DNA from: Aplysia californica
Taxonomy: Eukaryota; Mollusca; Gastropoda; Aplysiida; Aplysiidae
Direction of reading: 5' to 3'
Assembly: GCF_000002075.1 (NCBI RefSeq)
Contig: NW_004797283.1
Span: 317,392 to 381,391 of the forward strand
Length of the DNA: 64,000 nucleotides
Notes under the pieces: model-generated
What the model was told of the DNA's origin: nothing
The model's database searches: none
Seen by the model: only the letters and a program-made list of their open reading frames with translations
Shown: one piece after another, positions 45,101 through 60,336 of the stretch
Layout of the letters: each line of letters begins with the position of its first letter
Position numbering within the stretch: position 1 is the first letter of the stretch
Translations under genes and position numbers: made by a program

Positions 45101-48100
45101 TGAACGATGAGAATCCCAAGGCGGGTTGCCTTCTGGTCTTCCTGATGTTCCAACAAAACGTCCAGTCTCTCTCGCTGTACACATAAAATTAAAAACACAT
45201 TTAACTTCAATCACATACATGTTTCAGACCTGCCAACGACTCCATGACCAAAAATAGGAGTTTTGAAGTTTTCCAAAGAATCCTACACAAAAATCAAAGT
45301 TTGGGGGAAAAATCGGATTCTCCAGAACCTCAGTGGATTAACATTATTTTTACAAACCAACCACAGCAAATAAACGTATAATGCAAATACACATTAATAA
45401 AAAGAGCAATTTTCACGTCATTTACAATAAGTCATGCAAAAATTGTGAAAAATGCAAATAAGCTCGTGTATTTTCATGTCATTCACGATAAGTTGCATAC
45501 GACCACTGGAAACAGAATTCAAGAAAAGAATCAGATTTTATGCAAATCCGATCAGGTTCTTTGACGCGCAAAAAAATATTTTTTTAAATCAGAGGGCTTT
45601 GATCTTATCATAGTACTTGACAGGCATGTACTTTGAAAACTGTTCAGGTACTTGACTAAAAACACATTAGCAGCAGGAGAGAGAGATTATCCTTATTGAA
45701 CCACTAGATAAAATCAGTGACTCCCTGACTTGCAAAACATTGTTAGACAATGGTAAAGAAGGTGACACATGTCTGGTTCCACACAGGCACCACAAGGAGT
45801 GGTCACACAGGGTGGTAGCCAAGAACATTACTGAAACACTGAAATAAATCATCAGCTTCTATTACAAAACGAAAAACTGAAAAAGATGGCAGCCTCATTA
45901 AAACAAAAACAACCCCCCTCCCCTACGTAGTAAAATACGAGACAAAAATCTTTTACCTGTGTTTTTCTCAGACACAGGTGAGGAGTAGAGCAAAGGGTTG
46001 CCCGAGAACTGTGAGCGCTGAGTGCTAGGTGTGAACATGTGAGGAGAGTGCGAGGTGCTGGAGCCGGTCACAGCCCCGCTGGGCTCCGTGTCCGAGTTAG
46101 AAAGGATCAACGGTTTGACCCCATTTTCAGCTGTACCAAGGGTGGATGTTGAGCCGCTTAGCACCTGACACAAAATGGAAGCAGAGGAGGAGATGGGAAA
46201 AAAGGGAAATAAAGACTTAAATGAAAATACTGCTTATGAATTAAAATGTTTATATAAATAGAAAATGAAAAAAAAAAAGAATACTTGCTTACAATGAAAA
46301 CCATTGACTTCTTCAAGCATGTTACTATATGATAGCACTATTCCCAACATTCATTAAAATCAGATTTCTTTAGCTTCAAAAGAAAGGGGCGACAGCAATA
46401 ATAGAGATATATTTATGAGGAAATACAAACAGGAAAAAAAAGGTAAGTAACCACTGAAAGACANNNNNNNNNNNNNNNNNNNNNNNNNNNNNNNNNNNNN
46501 NNNNNNNNNNNNNNNNNNNNNNNNNNNNNNNNNNNNNNNNNNNNNNNNNNNNNNNNNNNNNNNGGTGGTTGCACAGTAGGAAAAACTGCAAAAAGAACAG
46601 TACACAGTTTCTCAAAATACTCCCGCATTCAAAATGCCCACAGGAGATTACACTTCAAGGCTACCATGAAATACCAAGTACTGCTCCAACTTGCATCATT
46701 CCAATAGTTTTACATTGGTAATATTTCCGGATGGTGATAGGCAAACTCACTTCTGCAGAGAGAGACCAGTCCTGATCTAGTGCACTGTGACCTTTCTCCG
46801 CCCTTGACCTCTGGGTTGTTGGGCCGCTCCGCGTGTGGGGGACAAACCTCCCAGAGGAAGGATACTCAGGGTAAGTATGAGAATCTACCCGGAGATCACT
46901 CAACGACGGGGTGCTCAACCTTTCACTGATCTCAGAGTGAGCCTTCTCAGGTTCCAAACTGAAATGTCAGAAAGAATCCAGATACACACCTTGTATCCTT
47001 GACACAGCTACAAAAATCATGAAACAAGCATTATGACACAACTGAGATTTTGACGAGATCTCAAGGAATAAAAGGCTAAAATCAGTCCCAAAAAATTTAG
47101 CCCTGGTCTCTTTGTTTTCCTTAAATTATGACATTGAAAAAAAATTCAAATTCAAGGTGTACGTCAAATTACCTAATTTCTCTAACTGCAGTTCCCAGTT
47201 ACTAGGAGTCCCCCAACAACGCTGTAAAACAGTCTTCAGAACGCTTCTCTCAAAATGCCTTACAGAGATAACACATACACCAGCACTAGTAATAAATGTT
47301 AACGCTGCCAAATTTGTATTGTCAATACTGCATTGGATTTAATAATGATAATAAACTGCATTTTTATAGCGCATATCCTCGCTTAAAAACAAGCTCTATG
47401 TACTTTACACTATATTATTACTCTAGCAAACCCTAGAACACTCTTAAACATTCTCGGCTTCTCCAGAAGCATACAGTGCTAGGAGCTGATTAAGTTCTCA
47501 AACACTAACAAACTGCCAAAATCTTCCGCTATCTATAGCCAGGTACCCATTCCCACTTAGATAAAGTGAGGAAAACTCACGAACAGTGCCTTTCCTAAGG
47601 ACACGCTGTCAGGCCCCTGACAGGATTCAAACCCATGTCCTTATGTTGTGGTTGAGAGTCAAAGAGTGTAACCACTTGGCCACCACCAGTTTTCTTTAAT
47701 ACCCTGACCAAACCCGCAGTAGTCTTTCACAAGGACACAGCATTCCGCCCTCTGCCTACACATACCCATCATGAAGCTCTGAGAACAGTCCAGCACGCTT
47801 TAATGAATCCACAAGAAAAGATGGCCTCTTTGGGGGAAGTCGTGATTTGGGTTTCTCTGTCAAACTGAGAAATAGAAATCAATGATAAAATTTCTGTCAG
47901 CTCCATCTTATACTTTTGATCAGAATGAAGAAAATGTGGATAGCATTTAAACAAAAGCAGGTCATCATGGCTGGTCATAAGGAGAAAAAAGCAATAAGTA
48001 GGGCTTCTTGATAAATTATGAGACACATATTTGTTACCAAAATTAAAACAAAGTATTCAAATGAAATGATGATCATGCACATTTACAAAAAAATTGCAAC

Positions 48101-51100
48101 AACCAAACAGTTGCCAGAGGGATGAGTATGAAAAATTACCTAGTAGACCCTCAAGTAACTCAGTTCAGTCATTTTCAATGAGGGCCACAAAAGAAATTAT
48201 ATATTACATTCAAATATTGTGACATTTGAATTATGTGCTACGTTTAATTATTGTGATATTTAAATTATACATTACGTTCAAACATGGTAACATTCACAAC
48301 AAAGATTTGATAATTCCCACTAAGATCACATGGCAAAAACAAGGAGGTAAACAGCGAGGACAGATTGAAGAGGGTAAAGAAATTAAAGTGACCCTAGTTT
48401 TGTTCCATTTCTTTTCCCGTCTCCAATAAATAAAAGCACACATACTACATCAAAATCAAAATCCCAAAACATTCCTTCTATTCTACATTCAAAGTCAGAA
48501 CAGAAATCTAAATTTCAATGTCAACTTCCAATTTAACTTTCAGTGACTTCAGCCCAACTTGTGAGAGGCTGCATGAGAGGCAGTCGTTCCCCTACCTGGC
48601 AAATGTGTCGGGTTGGTGGGGTCTTGCAGGGGATACAGTAGCCAGAGGTTTGGGCTGTACCGCTCTCGGAGCAGGCGTGCGGGGCAGGCCGGGGTACGTC
48701 TGGTGAGTCACCGGGAAAATTGACGGGATGGCCTCTAACCTTACAGTTGAGGTCAAGGTCAAAGTCTTGTCTCGCTTCACCTTGTCTCCCCTGGATGCCG
48801 CTCGTCTCCGAGCCCAGAGCTTCCAGTGGACAGCACATCTTTGTACCAAGTGAAAACTCTCGAAGGCTGAGCTCGCCTGGTGTCGTGCAGCCATGACAGA
48901 CCGCATGTGGGACAGGCTGTCCGCTGTGGCAAGCCACTGACCACAAGCGTTACGAAGGAGCTGCTGGCGCCACAGTGAAGCTGCTTCAGTGAGTCGAGCC
49001 TTCTTGTGCCTACGTCGCTCCACATATGACCACCAGCCAACTAACACCTGGGTAGGTAATCAAACTTTTATAAAAGTCAGGAGAATACAGAAAGAAGAAA
49101 AACGTATCTTGCCTCCACAATAGAAATGAAAACAAATTATTTGCTATTACATATATGCATTCAAACCTCACTAAGTTGTTCTCTAAAGGCCTTCAACTAT
49201 TTCAAACCAGGAAAGTTTTTAAAACACGAATGAAAACAACAATTACACAAAATTACTTGAGATACTATCATCCCATTATTTTGTCTGACAAATAGAGTTA
49301 AAACAATCCTGTATCACTTTGTTCAATTCTTAACAAGTATACAACATATATATGACCCATCATGGTGAAATCAGGCGCTCGTCAAAATAATGAAATCGAA
49401 GAAATCGGCATTTTTTGGCAGTTTGGAATTTTTTTCAAATTTTTGCTTTTTGGCTTAACACCTTGTATGTCCATTCCAAAATATTTTTATGTATGGATTT
49501 TAAGGAAAAAACGTTGATTAATTGTAAATTAAAAGTAAATTCGCAGCTTCCAAGGACTCTTGAGCTATGGAAGTCACAAAACTTTGGCGGCCATTTTCTC
49601 CCCAATTTTATTTCTGAAACCAAGTGACCACCTTCTTCAATCGCAAATATCTCGAATTCTATTCAAGATAAATGGACATTTTCAAAAAATGAAATGCAAG
49701 GCAAATGAACAACTTTTAAAATGATACCAATAACTGAACATACCAAAAAACTAACGAGCGCCTGATTCCAGCGTATTGTGACACATATTAAGATTAAACA
49801 ATGCACAGTAAGTGCTCGAAAATCACAAAGCAGGACCAAGTCTGATGAGGAAATCTCAAACAGTCTACACACAAACAAACCTCTCTGATATTTCCTATCA
49901 AAAGATTTGTAAACTGATCTTTGCTTTCTGTTTTTATACTTCTCATTGAATAAGTTCAGTAGTTGAAATAAGACACAGAAAACAAACTCATTCCATAGCT
50001 CAAAATATTTGACTTCAATTGTGTAAACTTGTGGTGATGACTACAAGGAAGGATGCAAAGATGCCTCTAAGGATTAAAACACTTACACATTCAGAAACAT
50101 TTGTCAGACAAAACTGTGTGAAGAATTATGTTTGTTGCATTTTTGCCCTCACGACCACTGTGCTAAAAATCTGTCCCTAAGCTGACAGTCAGAACTTTGA
50201 AGAAAAATGCCCACAGGGTAAATGTGTCTCCTTATAAAAAAATAGAGCAGAAAATAGGAGAACAACTTACCTTCCGCTGGAGAACTAAACTCCAGTGCCA
50301 CAACGCCAGCTGTGAGTCATTGTTCTCTTCCTGTTGTTCTTGTAGTCGATGTCGCCAAACTAAGAAACTCTTGGCAGTCACTCGGACATCATGGAACCAT
50401 TGGCTCTGGCGGCCAATTAACTGAGGATAGAAGGAAACAGTTGAACTATCAGAGAGACATTGTAAAGCACAGTTGGCCAAAAGAGAAAGAGCATAACTAC
50501 TCACTTTGTGAAAAAGAGTTCTAAAAAACTAAAACAACATACACACTGTTACAGTGTTTCTGTTGTTTCAGAAAAATGTGGGCTTTATTAAATAAATAAT
50601 CCAAACATCTCTCTGGTGATTATGCTATTACACATTGGCACTTAACTTCATTTCTGCCTTTCAAAATGTAGAAAAGATTTTTTTTTAAGCCAATCATTTT
50701 TAAGGGGTAAAATTTCTAAAATCACTGAGTTGTGACCCTTCCCTTCCAAAAATACCAAAAGAAAAACAAGAAACCCACCCCCATCCCCAAAAAATTACCT
50801 AGTCAAATAAATAAACTAAAATCTGAAACATGAAGAAAGAAATATTTTATACCCTCTTCCTCAAGCACAATTTCGAATAATCATTCCAGGCAGTCCACAC
50901 TTTGCAGGCAATCTTCTGCTGGTAGAATTCATCAGCCCTCTTTATACTGCTTGCTTCTTTGGAAGCTCTCTCCTTCTCTCTGAGCCATCGTTTCCAATAC
51001 AGAGACAGTTTCACTGTAGAGTATTAAAGTGTAAGAGCTAAAAGACCACAGTCAAGGAATGGAAAGGGTCTTCGGTTTGTTTGTTTGTTTTGGGAGGCGA

Positions 51101-54100
51101 GGATTTGATTTTTACTTCATCTCTTTACAAAAACTGAATCTATAAAAGAAGAAAAGAACTTGAAAACAAAACTCTCTGTTTGCTCTTTTTATCCTTCTAG
51201 CTATATTTACTTATAAATATAACGTCAATGGTCATACTTGCCTTAATCTTGTACAAGATTATTAAAAAAGAATAGTACTACTAGGTCACATTAATGAGAT
51301 CTAATAATTATTTACAAAAATACTATCAGCAGGCTGAATGAGACAAAAAAAGTTCACAAAAAATTTTAGAAAGGAAAAACCGTAGATACAAATCTGAAAC
51401 ACTTTCTATTTAATATTATATCTGTTGGAAGAAAGAAGCAAATAAAATAAATAGGAAATCTCATGACCCCTCTCTCACAGTGTTGTAGTTGGCCAATGCT
51501 TTCCTGAAGCAGTCGTTGCTGCTGATCTCCCCTGTAAGCCTGAAGGGCAGCAGTTCGTTGCCAGGCCTGGACAACCTGCAAAAGAGCCGGTAACAAGATA
51601 AAAATGACATTTGACTTAAAACTAGGAGATCAATAAGTTTATCAATTTTCAAGCAGCACTGAAGGTGGTGCTCTTTTCAGTATGTGTGTGTGTGGGGTGG
51701 GGGGGGGGTTCATTCATGTACCCATTGCAAAATCTTTGCAACTGCAAGGAAGTCGAATATAAGCACAGGTGAGGATAAAGCGAGAGCTGTGAAGCACACA
51801 CAACAATTTGGTTGAAAACACGTTTTAAGTATTTCGGTGAGGCACATAACAACAGTCCCAACTTTCCACATTTGGCATTTGTGGTTGTGAAGTGTAAAGA
51901 GACACATTTGCCCTGTGACCATTTTTCTTCAAAGCTTTCACTACCAACTTGGGGATGGACATTTTTGACACAGCAGTCCTTGCAGTTGTTTTATTTTGTA
52001 GTTAGCGATCCAGTAACATCTGAGTATTAACTCTTCTGCATGATGCCATTCTGTAATAGCTGCATGTCTGTTCTAATTGTTGTCTTGAGGAGTAGAGGCA
52101 GTGTGGGGTAGCTTGGGAAGAAAACATCCCCTCAAAGCGGTTGTGGGGGCAGAAATGCAACAAACAACTCTTCACAGTTTTGTCTGACTAACGTTTCTGA
52201 ATTTGTAAGGGTTTTTGTTTTAGTGGAGGTTTTACAGAGCTCGCAACTGCATAAGGTCATATGAGCGCCAGAAGATTAGAGGTGTTACAAGAGAGTAATA
52301 TAAATAAGAAGAAAGGGAGATAAAGACGATAGATGTTTCATAGGAAAGAAGGAGCAAACCACACCAGAGCACTCGCCAACCACCACCCCCGGTAAGGGTT
52401 TTAATCCTTAGAGGCATTTAAGTTCAATGCTTTTTTATTCTCTCCACGGTACTGACACAAGATTGACTCATAAAAAAAAAGAATGGCAGAAAAATGTAAT
52501 AAACATGTATCCCCATAGGGCAGTTTAGTTTCCATGTAAATAGATAAAATATTACTTATTATACTGTATCAACACTACATAATACACCATACAACATTAA
52601 TACAGACAGTCAACATGCCATTGTTGGTCGTCACCACACAGATTTTTGTTTTTCAGTTATGGTCATCATGTCTTCTCTAGAACACACTCCAGTGACCGCC
52701 AACCTAAACAGAGTGTTACCAACATATGCTTGATATTATTGTGAGCCTGACCTCAATGGCCACTCTGGCACTAATATAATGCAGTCACATTGAGGAGCAA
52801 ATAAAAACACATACCCTGAGCATTAAGCATCTATTGTGGTGCACACTGGCAGCAATCTTCTTCCTTTTCACAACTCCAAGCTCACGTGCTGTTTCTCTCC
52901 ATGCCGAAAACACTGACCTTAAAGGGTAGAAAAAATGTCAATCTCACCAAGGTTTTGGGACTTTTCAGTACAGTTTGAGCTGAATACCCCCCAAAAATGG
53001 ACAGAATTTGCAAAATTGATTGGGAGTAATTTTTAATACGACGGAAGGTCCATATTTTAAGTCTCCTTCAGATAACTTGAACAAGCAAAACTCAAATTCA
53101 CAGATAGATCGAACAGGATACTATTCCGCGACTGAACCACTACATTTTATTTGAATTGGTAGCACTGTATTATCAAACATTCACACGTATGTGTTTAACA
53201 GCTCATCTTGAAAAGCCTGATCAAATTTTTCCCACAACTGTCTTGAAATGAAATTGTCTTACGTACAAGATGGAAATTAAACAAACCCATCATCATCGAG
53301 AGGATCAGGTTACATGATCCCGCTAGGTTTGCCCATGTACAATATAATACACATACTGGTATTGAGATACATTTAAAATATATTAACTATATTCACATGA
53401 GGGTGACTGCAGGGTGATGGAGTGCGATTGGGTCATATGATGTGTGAATCATGCTTGTGTACATACAATATGTGTGTGCGGCTGTGTGAACGCAAAAGTA
53501 TGGATCATGAAGTCATTACACAATAGGGGTGGGTGACACATTCTGACCACTGTTGGTTACACCGTCATGATCATGATCTTTTTAGTATTTGTAAGAGTTT
53601 TACGGCACTTGCAACACAATAAAGTCATATAAGTGCCTAAGATTAGAGGTGTTACAAGAGAGTAACAAACACAAAAAAGAAGGAGAGATCAGGATGATAG
53701 ATGCTTGATAGGAAAGAAAGAGCAAACCGCACCAGAGAACCTGCCAACCACCCACGATCATGATCTGATGTTGGAGCAATTCTTTTTTTGCTGGGAGGGT
53801 CACCAGCATCACTTTCTTCCTTTCTTGCTGCGACACTGAACAAGGCGCACACTATCCATCCTTGTATCCTTTTATCAGTACCGTTACTTTTCATGACAGC
53901 AGAGGAGAAAAATCTTAATTGTCTGTCAGTAACTTCCCTCGACTTTCTTAAATACTCTTATTTTTTGCTATCTCGCTTTAATCAAATTACAGGGTTGTCG
54001 AATTTTTGTCACCCCTTTCCCCCCTCCCAATAATTATGAGGATCCATGCCAGAGAGTATTTGTATTTCTTTTCCTTATACATTCCTCATCAAAAACAAAA

Positions 54101-54915
54101 ATAAAAAATATACAGATTTGAATTAACCAAGATGATTAATTCCACATTTCTCAACTTTTGTTTTCCTTTTGATGACAAAGACAATGGCTCAGTATCTTCA
54201 CAAAGTCACATGACATTAATAAAACCTAAACCACATGAAACGCAACATACAGTTACACAGATACAAAACACATTCAAATATCACTCATACTGAATTCCAA
54301 TCAATCACCTACTTTAATTGCCTTTGCTGGTGGTGAGAGAATCGTTCAGTAGCAACTTTCCGGAACTGTCTACCAGCAGCCACCTCAGACTTCCACTGCT
54401 TGATACATGCACGATATGTCTTCTGGTTCCTGTGCCTCACAGCCTTATCTGTCTGCTGTTTTTCTATCCTCAACAACTGAAGTTTCTAAAAGGAATTCAA
54501 AGACAGATTGCAAAATAGTGTAAGTTTCAAAACAGCACAAATCTCAAAAGAGCGCAAATTAGATTTTTTTAAGATAGATTATTAATTAAACAAACAACAG
54601 GAATAATAATGAAACATTTTCTCTAAAACTTACTTATAATCTAAATTTTGTAACACTGCACTTCAAAGGCGGATACATTGGCACCCACACAAGATACTAA
54701 ACATTATGAGAAGTAGAGAACAGGAGAAAAGAATCTGAAGGAAAACATCAATAATTCTGAAATGTTTAAAATAAAATTCACTTTGACTTTAATCATAACT
54801 AAATTAATTGTAAAATAATAACAACTGTACAAAATGTTAACAATAACAGATAATAAATATAAATGAAAAAAAAATTCACTATTACTTCAGTTACTGAACA
54901 GTGAAATAATAAATG

Positions 54916-54982
<67 letters not shown>

Positions 54983-55836
54983 CATAAAACTTAACTATCA
55001 ATTCATTCATAATGCAACTAACTGCATAAACTATGGAAATGTGGCATTGGTGGCCTGGTGGTTAGGCTACCAAACTTGTAATCGTGAGGTTGCAGGGTCA
55101 GGGGTTCGAGCCGCAGGCCCGACGTTGTGTCCTAGGGAAAGGCACTTTACACGAATTTTCCTCACTTCACCCAGGTGGGAATGGGTAGCCGGCCATAGAC
55201 AGCTAAAGATCTTGTCAGTATGTTAGTGTTTTAGCGCCTATAAATGGCCGCTTGCACTGTATGCTTCCCAGGAAGTTGAGGTTGTTTCAGAATGCTCTCA
55301 GGTCTGATGGGATAATAGTATAGATTGTGAAGCACATAGAGCCTGCTATTGAGCGGGGATTTGCGCTATACAAATGCTATCTATCTATTATTTTTATTAT
55401 TAAAGGCATCTCTTAGTATAAGATTTCATATCCACAGTTTTATTTATGCACCAGGTATGTGCCAGTCAAATTTTCACACATTTATTTGGCGTCTTTAATA
55501 AAAATGTAGGGATAACAGTCTCTCAACAGTACAATCGCAATACCTGTCTCCATCTCTGAAAGAAAACTTTCTCCATGACAAGGTGGTGGTGCTTGACAGC
55601 TTGCAAGCGGTTCATCTCACTGGCAAAGAGTAAAAAAAGATCAAAATCTAATTTCTAAAACAAAAAGTATTTACTGTAAAATTCTATCAACCATTCATCT
55701 GAGTAGCAATGAGTCCTTTGTAATTATAGCCATTTCTTTTTTCATCTCCTTACATAGATGTAAAGTCTCAGTATAAACTGTCATGGCATGTTAATATGTC
55801 AGCCCATACATATCCAAATTTAACAGGAAAATGTAT

Positions 55837-55903
<67 letters not shown>

Positions 55904-56051
55904 AGCACACACACATATACATACACACACAAACATTTAAAAAACACACACACATACACACAAACACATATACATACACACACAAACACATAAAAACACA
56001 CACATACACACAAACACATAATACACACACACATAAAAACATAAAAATATG

Positions 56052-56093
<42 letters not shown>

Positions 56094-59000
56094 ACAAACA
56101 CGCACATGCACTCAATTTCAAACCAACCAACGCATGCACAAACCTGGTCTTTCTCTGCTGAACAAGCATTCTCCATGCAGTCCAAGCCCGGCAGCCGACA
56201 GACCAGACATAATGACACTCTGCCTGAGTCAGCTTGTCCGCCTCGTGCAGTGTCTCCGTCAGCTGCTGCCGCCACCTGGAGAAAAACGACTGCAGGAGGA
56301 CAGACTCTCTGTGCAGCACAGCCTGAAATCAGAAAGTACAAAATGTGTAGAAACTCGACAAAATGAATTGACTTGATTCTAGCAAGAGCTTCACTGCACT
56401 TGCAAACCAAAAAGGTCACATAAGAGCCTGAGATTAGAGGTGTTATAAGAGAATAACAAACACAAAAAAAGAAAGAGGGAAGACAAGGACGATAGAGGTT
56501 TGATAAGAAAGAAGGAGCAAACCACACCAGAGCACCCGCCAACCACCCGCTAAAATGATTCACACGTCGTATCGGTGGAAATATGTGAAAAAGTATCCGT
56601 TTTTAACACCCACTATCAACATTATTAAGAGGCGGGAACTTCTGAGTTTAACATCCATCTCTGATAGGACTGAGACAATTTGGAAATTCATGTAAACTGC
56701 CTTACCCAAAGACACATGGTCAGACCAACCAGAGGCTTAAACCCTCGAACAGGCATTCTCACAAGTATGGGTCTGGTAGCCTAACCATTAAGCTACTGAC
56801 GCCACTTACACAATGGCATAGCTGCCAACTTTTCAAAACCAAAAAAAGTAACCCCCTTTCAACCTTCACACACTCTTTACCAAATTCTATAAATTCAAGC
56901 TATTGAAAGCAGACCTGCAACCTGTCAGAAATTTTTGGTAACGGTCTCTTTAATTAACTTATGGGCTTCATTCTCATTGTTATTTATAATCCAGTCTTGA
57001 AAGTTAATCAATTTTTTTTCTCCAGCTTTTGGCAGTGATAAACACATTTTTGAAACATTCAGGAATCTGCCTGACATTTCGAAACAGCTGTGGGTGACAA
57101 GGGACTCATTTTGTCCTGATGTTTCAAATTTTTCATTTCTGATACTTAGCAGTGCAAAACTCACTGGACCCGAGCACACGCTGCCTTTACCTATCCACAC
57201 AACAAACTCATGTCTCAGAGTGCTTTGATGCAAATCTATCTCATTTGTCCCCAGTGAGCTCAGGTGCATTCCCCTGTAGGCTCAGTCGACAAGGGCTTAA
57301 AAAAGCTGAGAAAGACATTACATGAACAAATATACTTACTGAAACGTACCATTTCTTGAATAGTATTTTAATGAGTGATATTAGTTGACTTTCAAGCATA
57401 TCTTGTTTAAACATGTAAAAGGCAATCACTGATACCCTCTGAGACTACTGAACAAAGAATTTTAGTAGTCCAGCCCAGGTGAAAATACATTTTATCTGTA
57501 ATGGCAGGGGCTAAAGTGACAACACACTCTAGGGGTTTATGGCTTTTGCAAAGAAAAGTGAGCATAAATGCCACAGACAAACACGTAACTAAGAAATTAC
57601 AGCTTAAAAATTATTTCCAAGTTGGCAACGCACATTTCGCGACAAAACATGACACATCCATTTTTCCTCCAGTTTTGAGACAAATGAAGATTTCTGTTCT
57701 TCCACCATTTACTGAATAATCTTGAGCAACTTTGGTTTTAAAATAAACATGATGCAAGGCTTAGTTGATATTTGTTAACGTGAAACCTAGGTTGGATTCT
57801 TATCCTTTAACTTGATGAGATCTACACACATTTTTGACAGAATGCGACATATCACATCAATACTCTAAAGAACGGAAAGAACCACAAACAAACTTTCGGC
57901 GACCACAAGTGAAGTCATGTGACTCGAGGAAAGACCTTGATTGGCACGCAGAGGATATTTCGTGGTTTGTCAAAAAAGGTCTGCCTCTTTTGTCGCATTT
58001 TGCTAAAAAAAAAAAGCATAACTTTCAGCATTTCTTTAAAAAGGAAAAAATCGTCTTTTGTGAAAAAAAAGTTCACTGGAATTTGTCTCACCTCTCTAAA
58101 TATAATGCTACTAGTTTCCGCCAAACTTTGAAAAATGACACAACAATCCATAAGAATATATGAGGTGCATACTGACCATTCTGTGCATCATGCGTGCATC
58201 TCGTTCCTGTTTTGCCCTGGATACCCAAGTGGAAAACACCCACTCCAGCTTGCTGCATCTGCAATATGCAAACACAGTGTATGTAAACTTTCAGGTTCAG
58301 TCTATGCTTTTTTAACTCAGTTTCTCTACTTGAAAAAAACAAAAATGGCTGCACATTTAAAGTTAAAGTAGCTTACATCCAAATATTTGGGATAACCTAC
58401 TCTAGCAAGCAATCATCCACAGGTCCACATTAGAAAAAGTAGGCAACATAGAAAAAGAAGCTGACACAGAGAAAGTGGCTCCTTTAGAGAAACTGACTGG
58501 CAGACTGATGAAAAGTGTATTTGACCACACCACACAAAACATATCAGAATATGAGAGACGTTTATGTAGGAGAAGATCAAAGCTGACCTGTGGAACTCTT
58601 GTGCTTTCTGTGCATTCTCTCGGCATTTCCGCTCCAGCTCCACAAACATGTGCATGTGGAACAGACATCTTGGCATTGTCCTCAGGTAGTAGTGAGCCTC
58701 TGCCTGGTTGTGTTGGAGCTGTGAACACATAAAAATTCCAACAGACCTTAAAATTCTAGGTGAATGCCGAACTATGCTTTAAAAAAGTACGCCAAAGTGC
58801 GCTTTAAAAAGTTTCGCCAAAGTATATTTTTAAAAGTTTAAAAGCTTAGCTATACTTGTGTATCCCCTGAAAGTTCAAATAAAATCATAGCTAATACAAA
58901 ATTTGGATAAAATTTTAAAATATTTTTTGAACAACAAATGCATATATGACTTGAGTTGATGGAAAGAATGAAACAGTAACTCTTAAATCACAAACAAACA

Positions 59001-60305
59001 TTCTGAAAATCTACTTCATCTTTCATTTTGGTGGAGGTATTTCATGTCCTGAAAACAAGCTTTAGTGACACATCAACTGAATTGGTTTTACTGCACTGTG
59101 ATTGCATGAGTGAACAGGGCAAGCGAAAACAAATATTTAACAGGTAGAACAAACAGTTTTTAAAATTTTTTTTAAAATTTTTCTTTCACCATCACCTGTT
59201 GGCCGCAGGAAAAACCACTTCGATTAACACACTGGACATTAGACAATTTTTTGTAAGGAAAAAAGATTTTAGTCTTTACCTACAGACATTTTTGCCTCAC
59301 AGTCACATAATAATTCCTGTTGTAAGCCATTTCATTCAAATTAACCATCTCAGACTCCCCATCTCGGAACATACAGCACTGAAGTCTATTAGGCACCTAC
59401 CACTTTCATTTACATATTCCATCTCTTCTAGCCACCAAGTAAACATTTGCAACAGGGGAAATTGAGATGCAGGGAATCAAACCAATAAGCGTAAAACCAG
59501 AAGTTCAGTTAACCCTCATGGTCCTCTACTACAGAGTCCCTATCATTTTAGTCTACTCTCAGGGACTGTGGTGACCTAAGAGGATTTTTTATATCAATAA
59601 CACACAGCTGTAAAATTCTTTGAAAACTGGTAAAAACGACGGACTGAATGTTTCTTTCATTCTATTAAACTTAACATTTTCACATTCATTATAAGGGTGT
59701 CTCCAGATGTTAAATGCTAATAAGATTATCCTATAACAATATTTAAGTACATAAGAACTTGTTCATCATCCATTTCACAAACCTTCCGAAGCTGTCTCCA
59801 GTGAGCGTAGTTTTTCAAAGCAGAGAAACACTTCCCCATTATGTTCACCCTGTGAGGGAAAAAGTAGCAAACATCAAAGAGAACTTTTATACTCTTTCAA
59901 AGCAACACATTTGCAGAGATTATAATGTTACAAAATGTGTCTCTACCTAGAAATACTCTTGGTGGAACTACCAATAAAACTAATACCCAATATTCACTGA
60001 AATTATTGGGAACACGCTAAAACAATTAACCATGAAAGACTCATTTCACAACAATACCGATAAATACAGAGTCTTTAATTCCCAGACTCTATATGTGTGT
60101 AGAAAAAAAAAGCAGAAACTCTCAAAATACAAAATAAAAGACGAAAAAGAAAAAGAAAACTATGACATTACAACAAAAAACATGTCAGAACATGACAACC
60201 AAAACTGGCTATTGACATCTCCGAACTAAAGCCCACAAAATGGTGGCTCGGCATCAATGATAGGATGTGCTTGTATGAGTGTGGGTGTTTGTGTGTGTGT
60301 GTGTT

Positions 60306-60336
<31 letters not shown>

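Larger units (their letters stand above)
42150..45174 (-). other. SFI1: SFI1 C-terminal conserved helical module (last three exons)
   Basis: After a disordered stretch in the 44406-45174 exon, residues SPEEEIINIRDRLRHF run into SLRRQYRQLSDWLAEQ (42835-42943) and then LRSEVADLQGVVDSQRPICE (42150-42266), ending HMTPA. The same order (E-I-x-x-I helix, LRRxxxxLxxWL, then a helix with QRPI) closes vertebrate SFI1, and it is what separates this gene from other W-repeat centrosomal proteins. Confidence 0.85.

Noticed and set aside
55768-56563. Cys/Val-rich and Thr/His-rich open frames of 180-208 codons
   Set aside because: They run from an SFI1 exon (56144-56322) straight through its donor site into a CA repeat. 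Only the exon part is coding.
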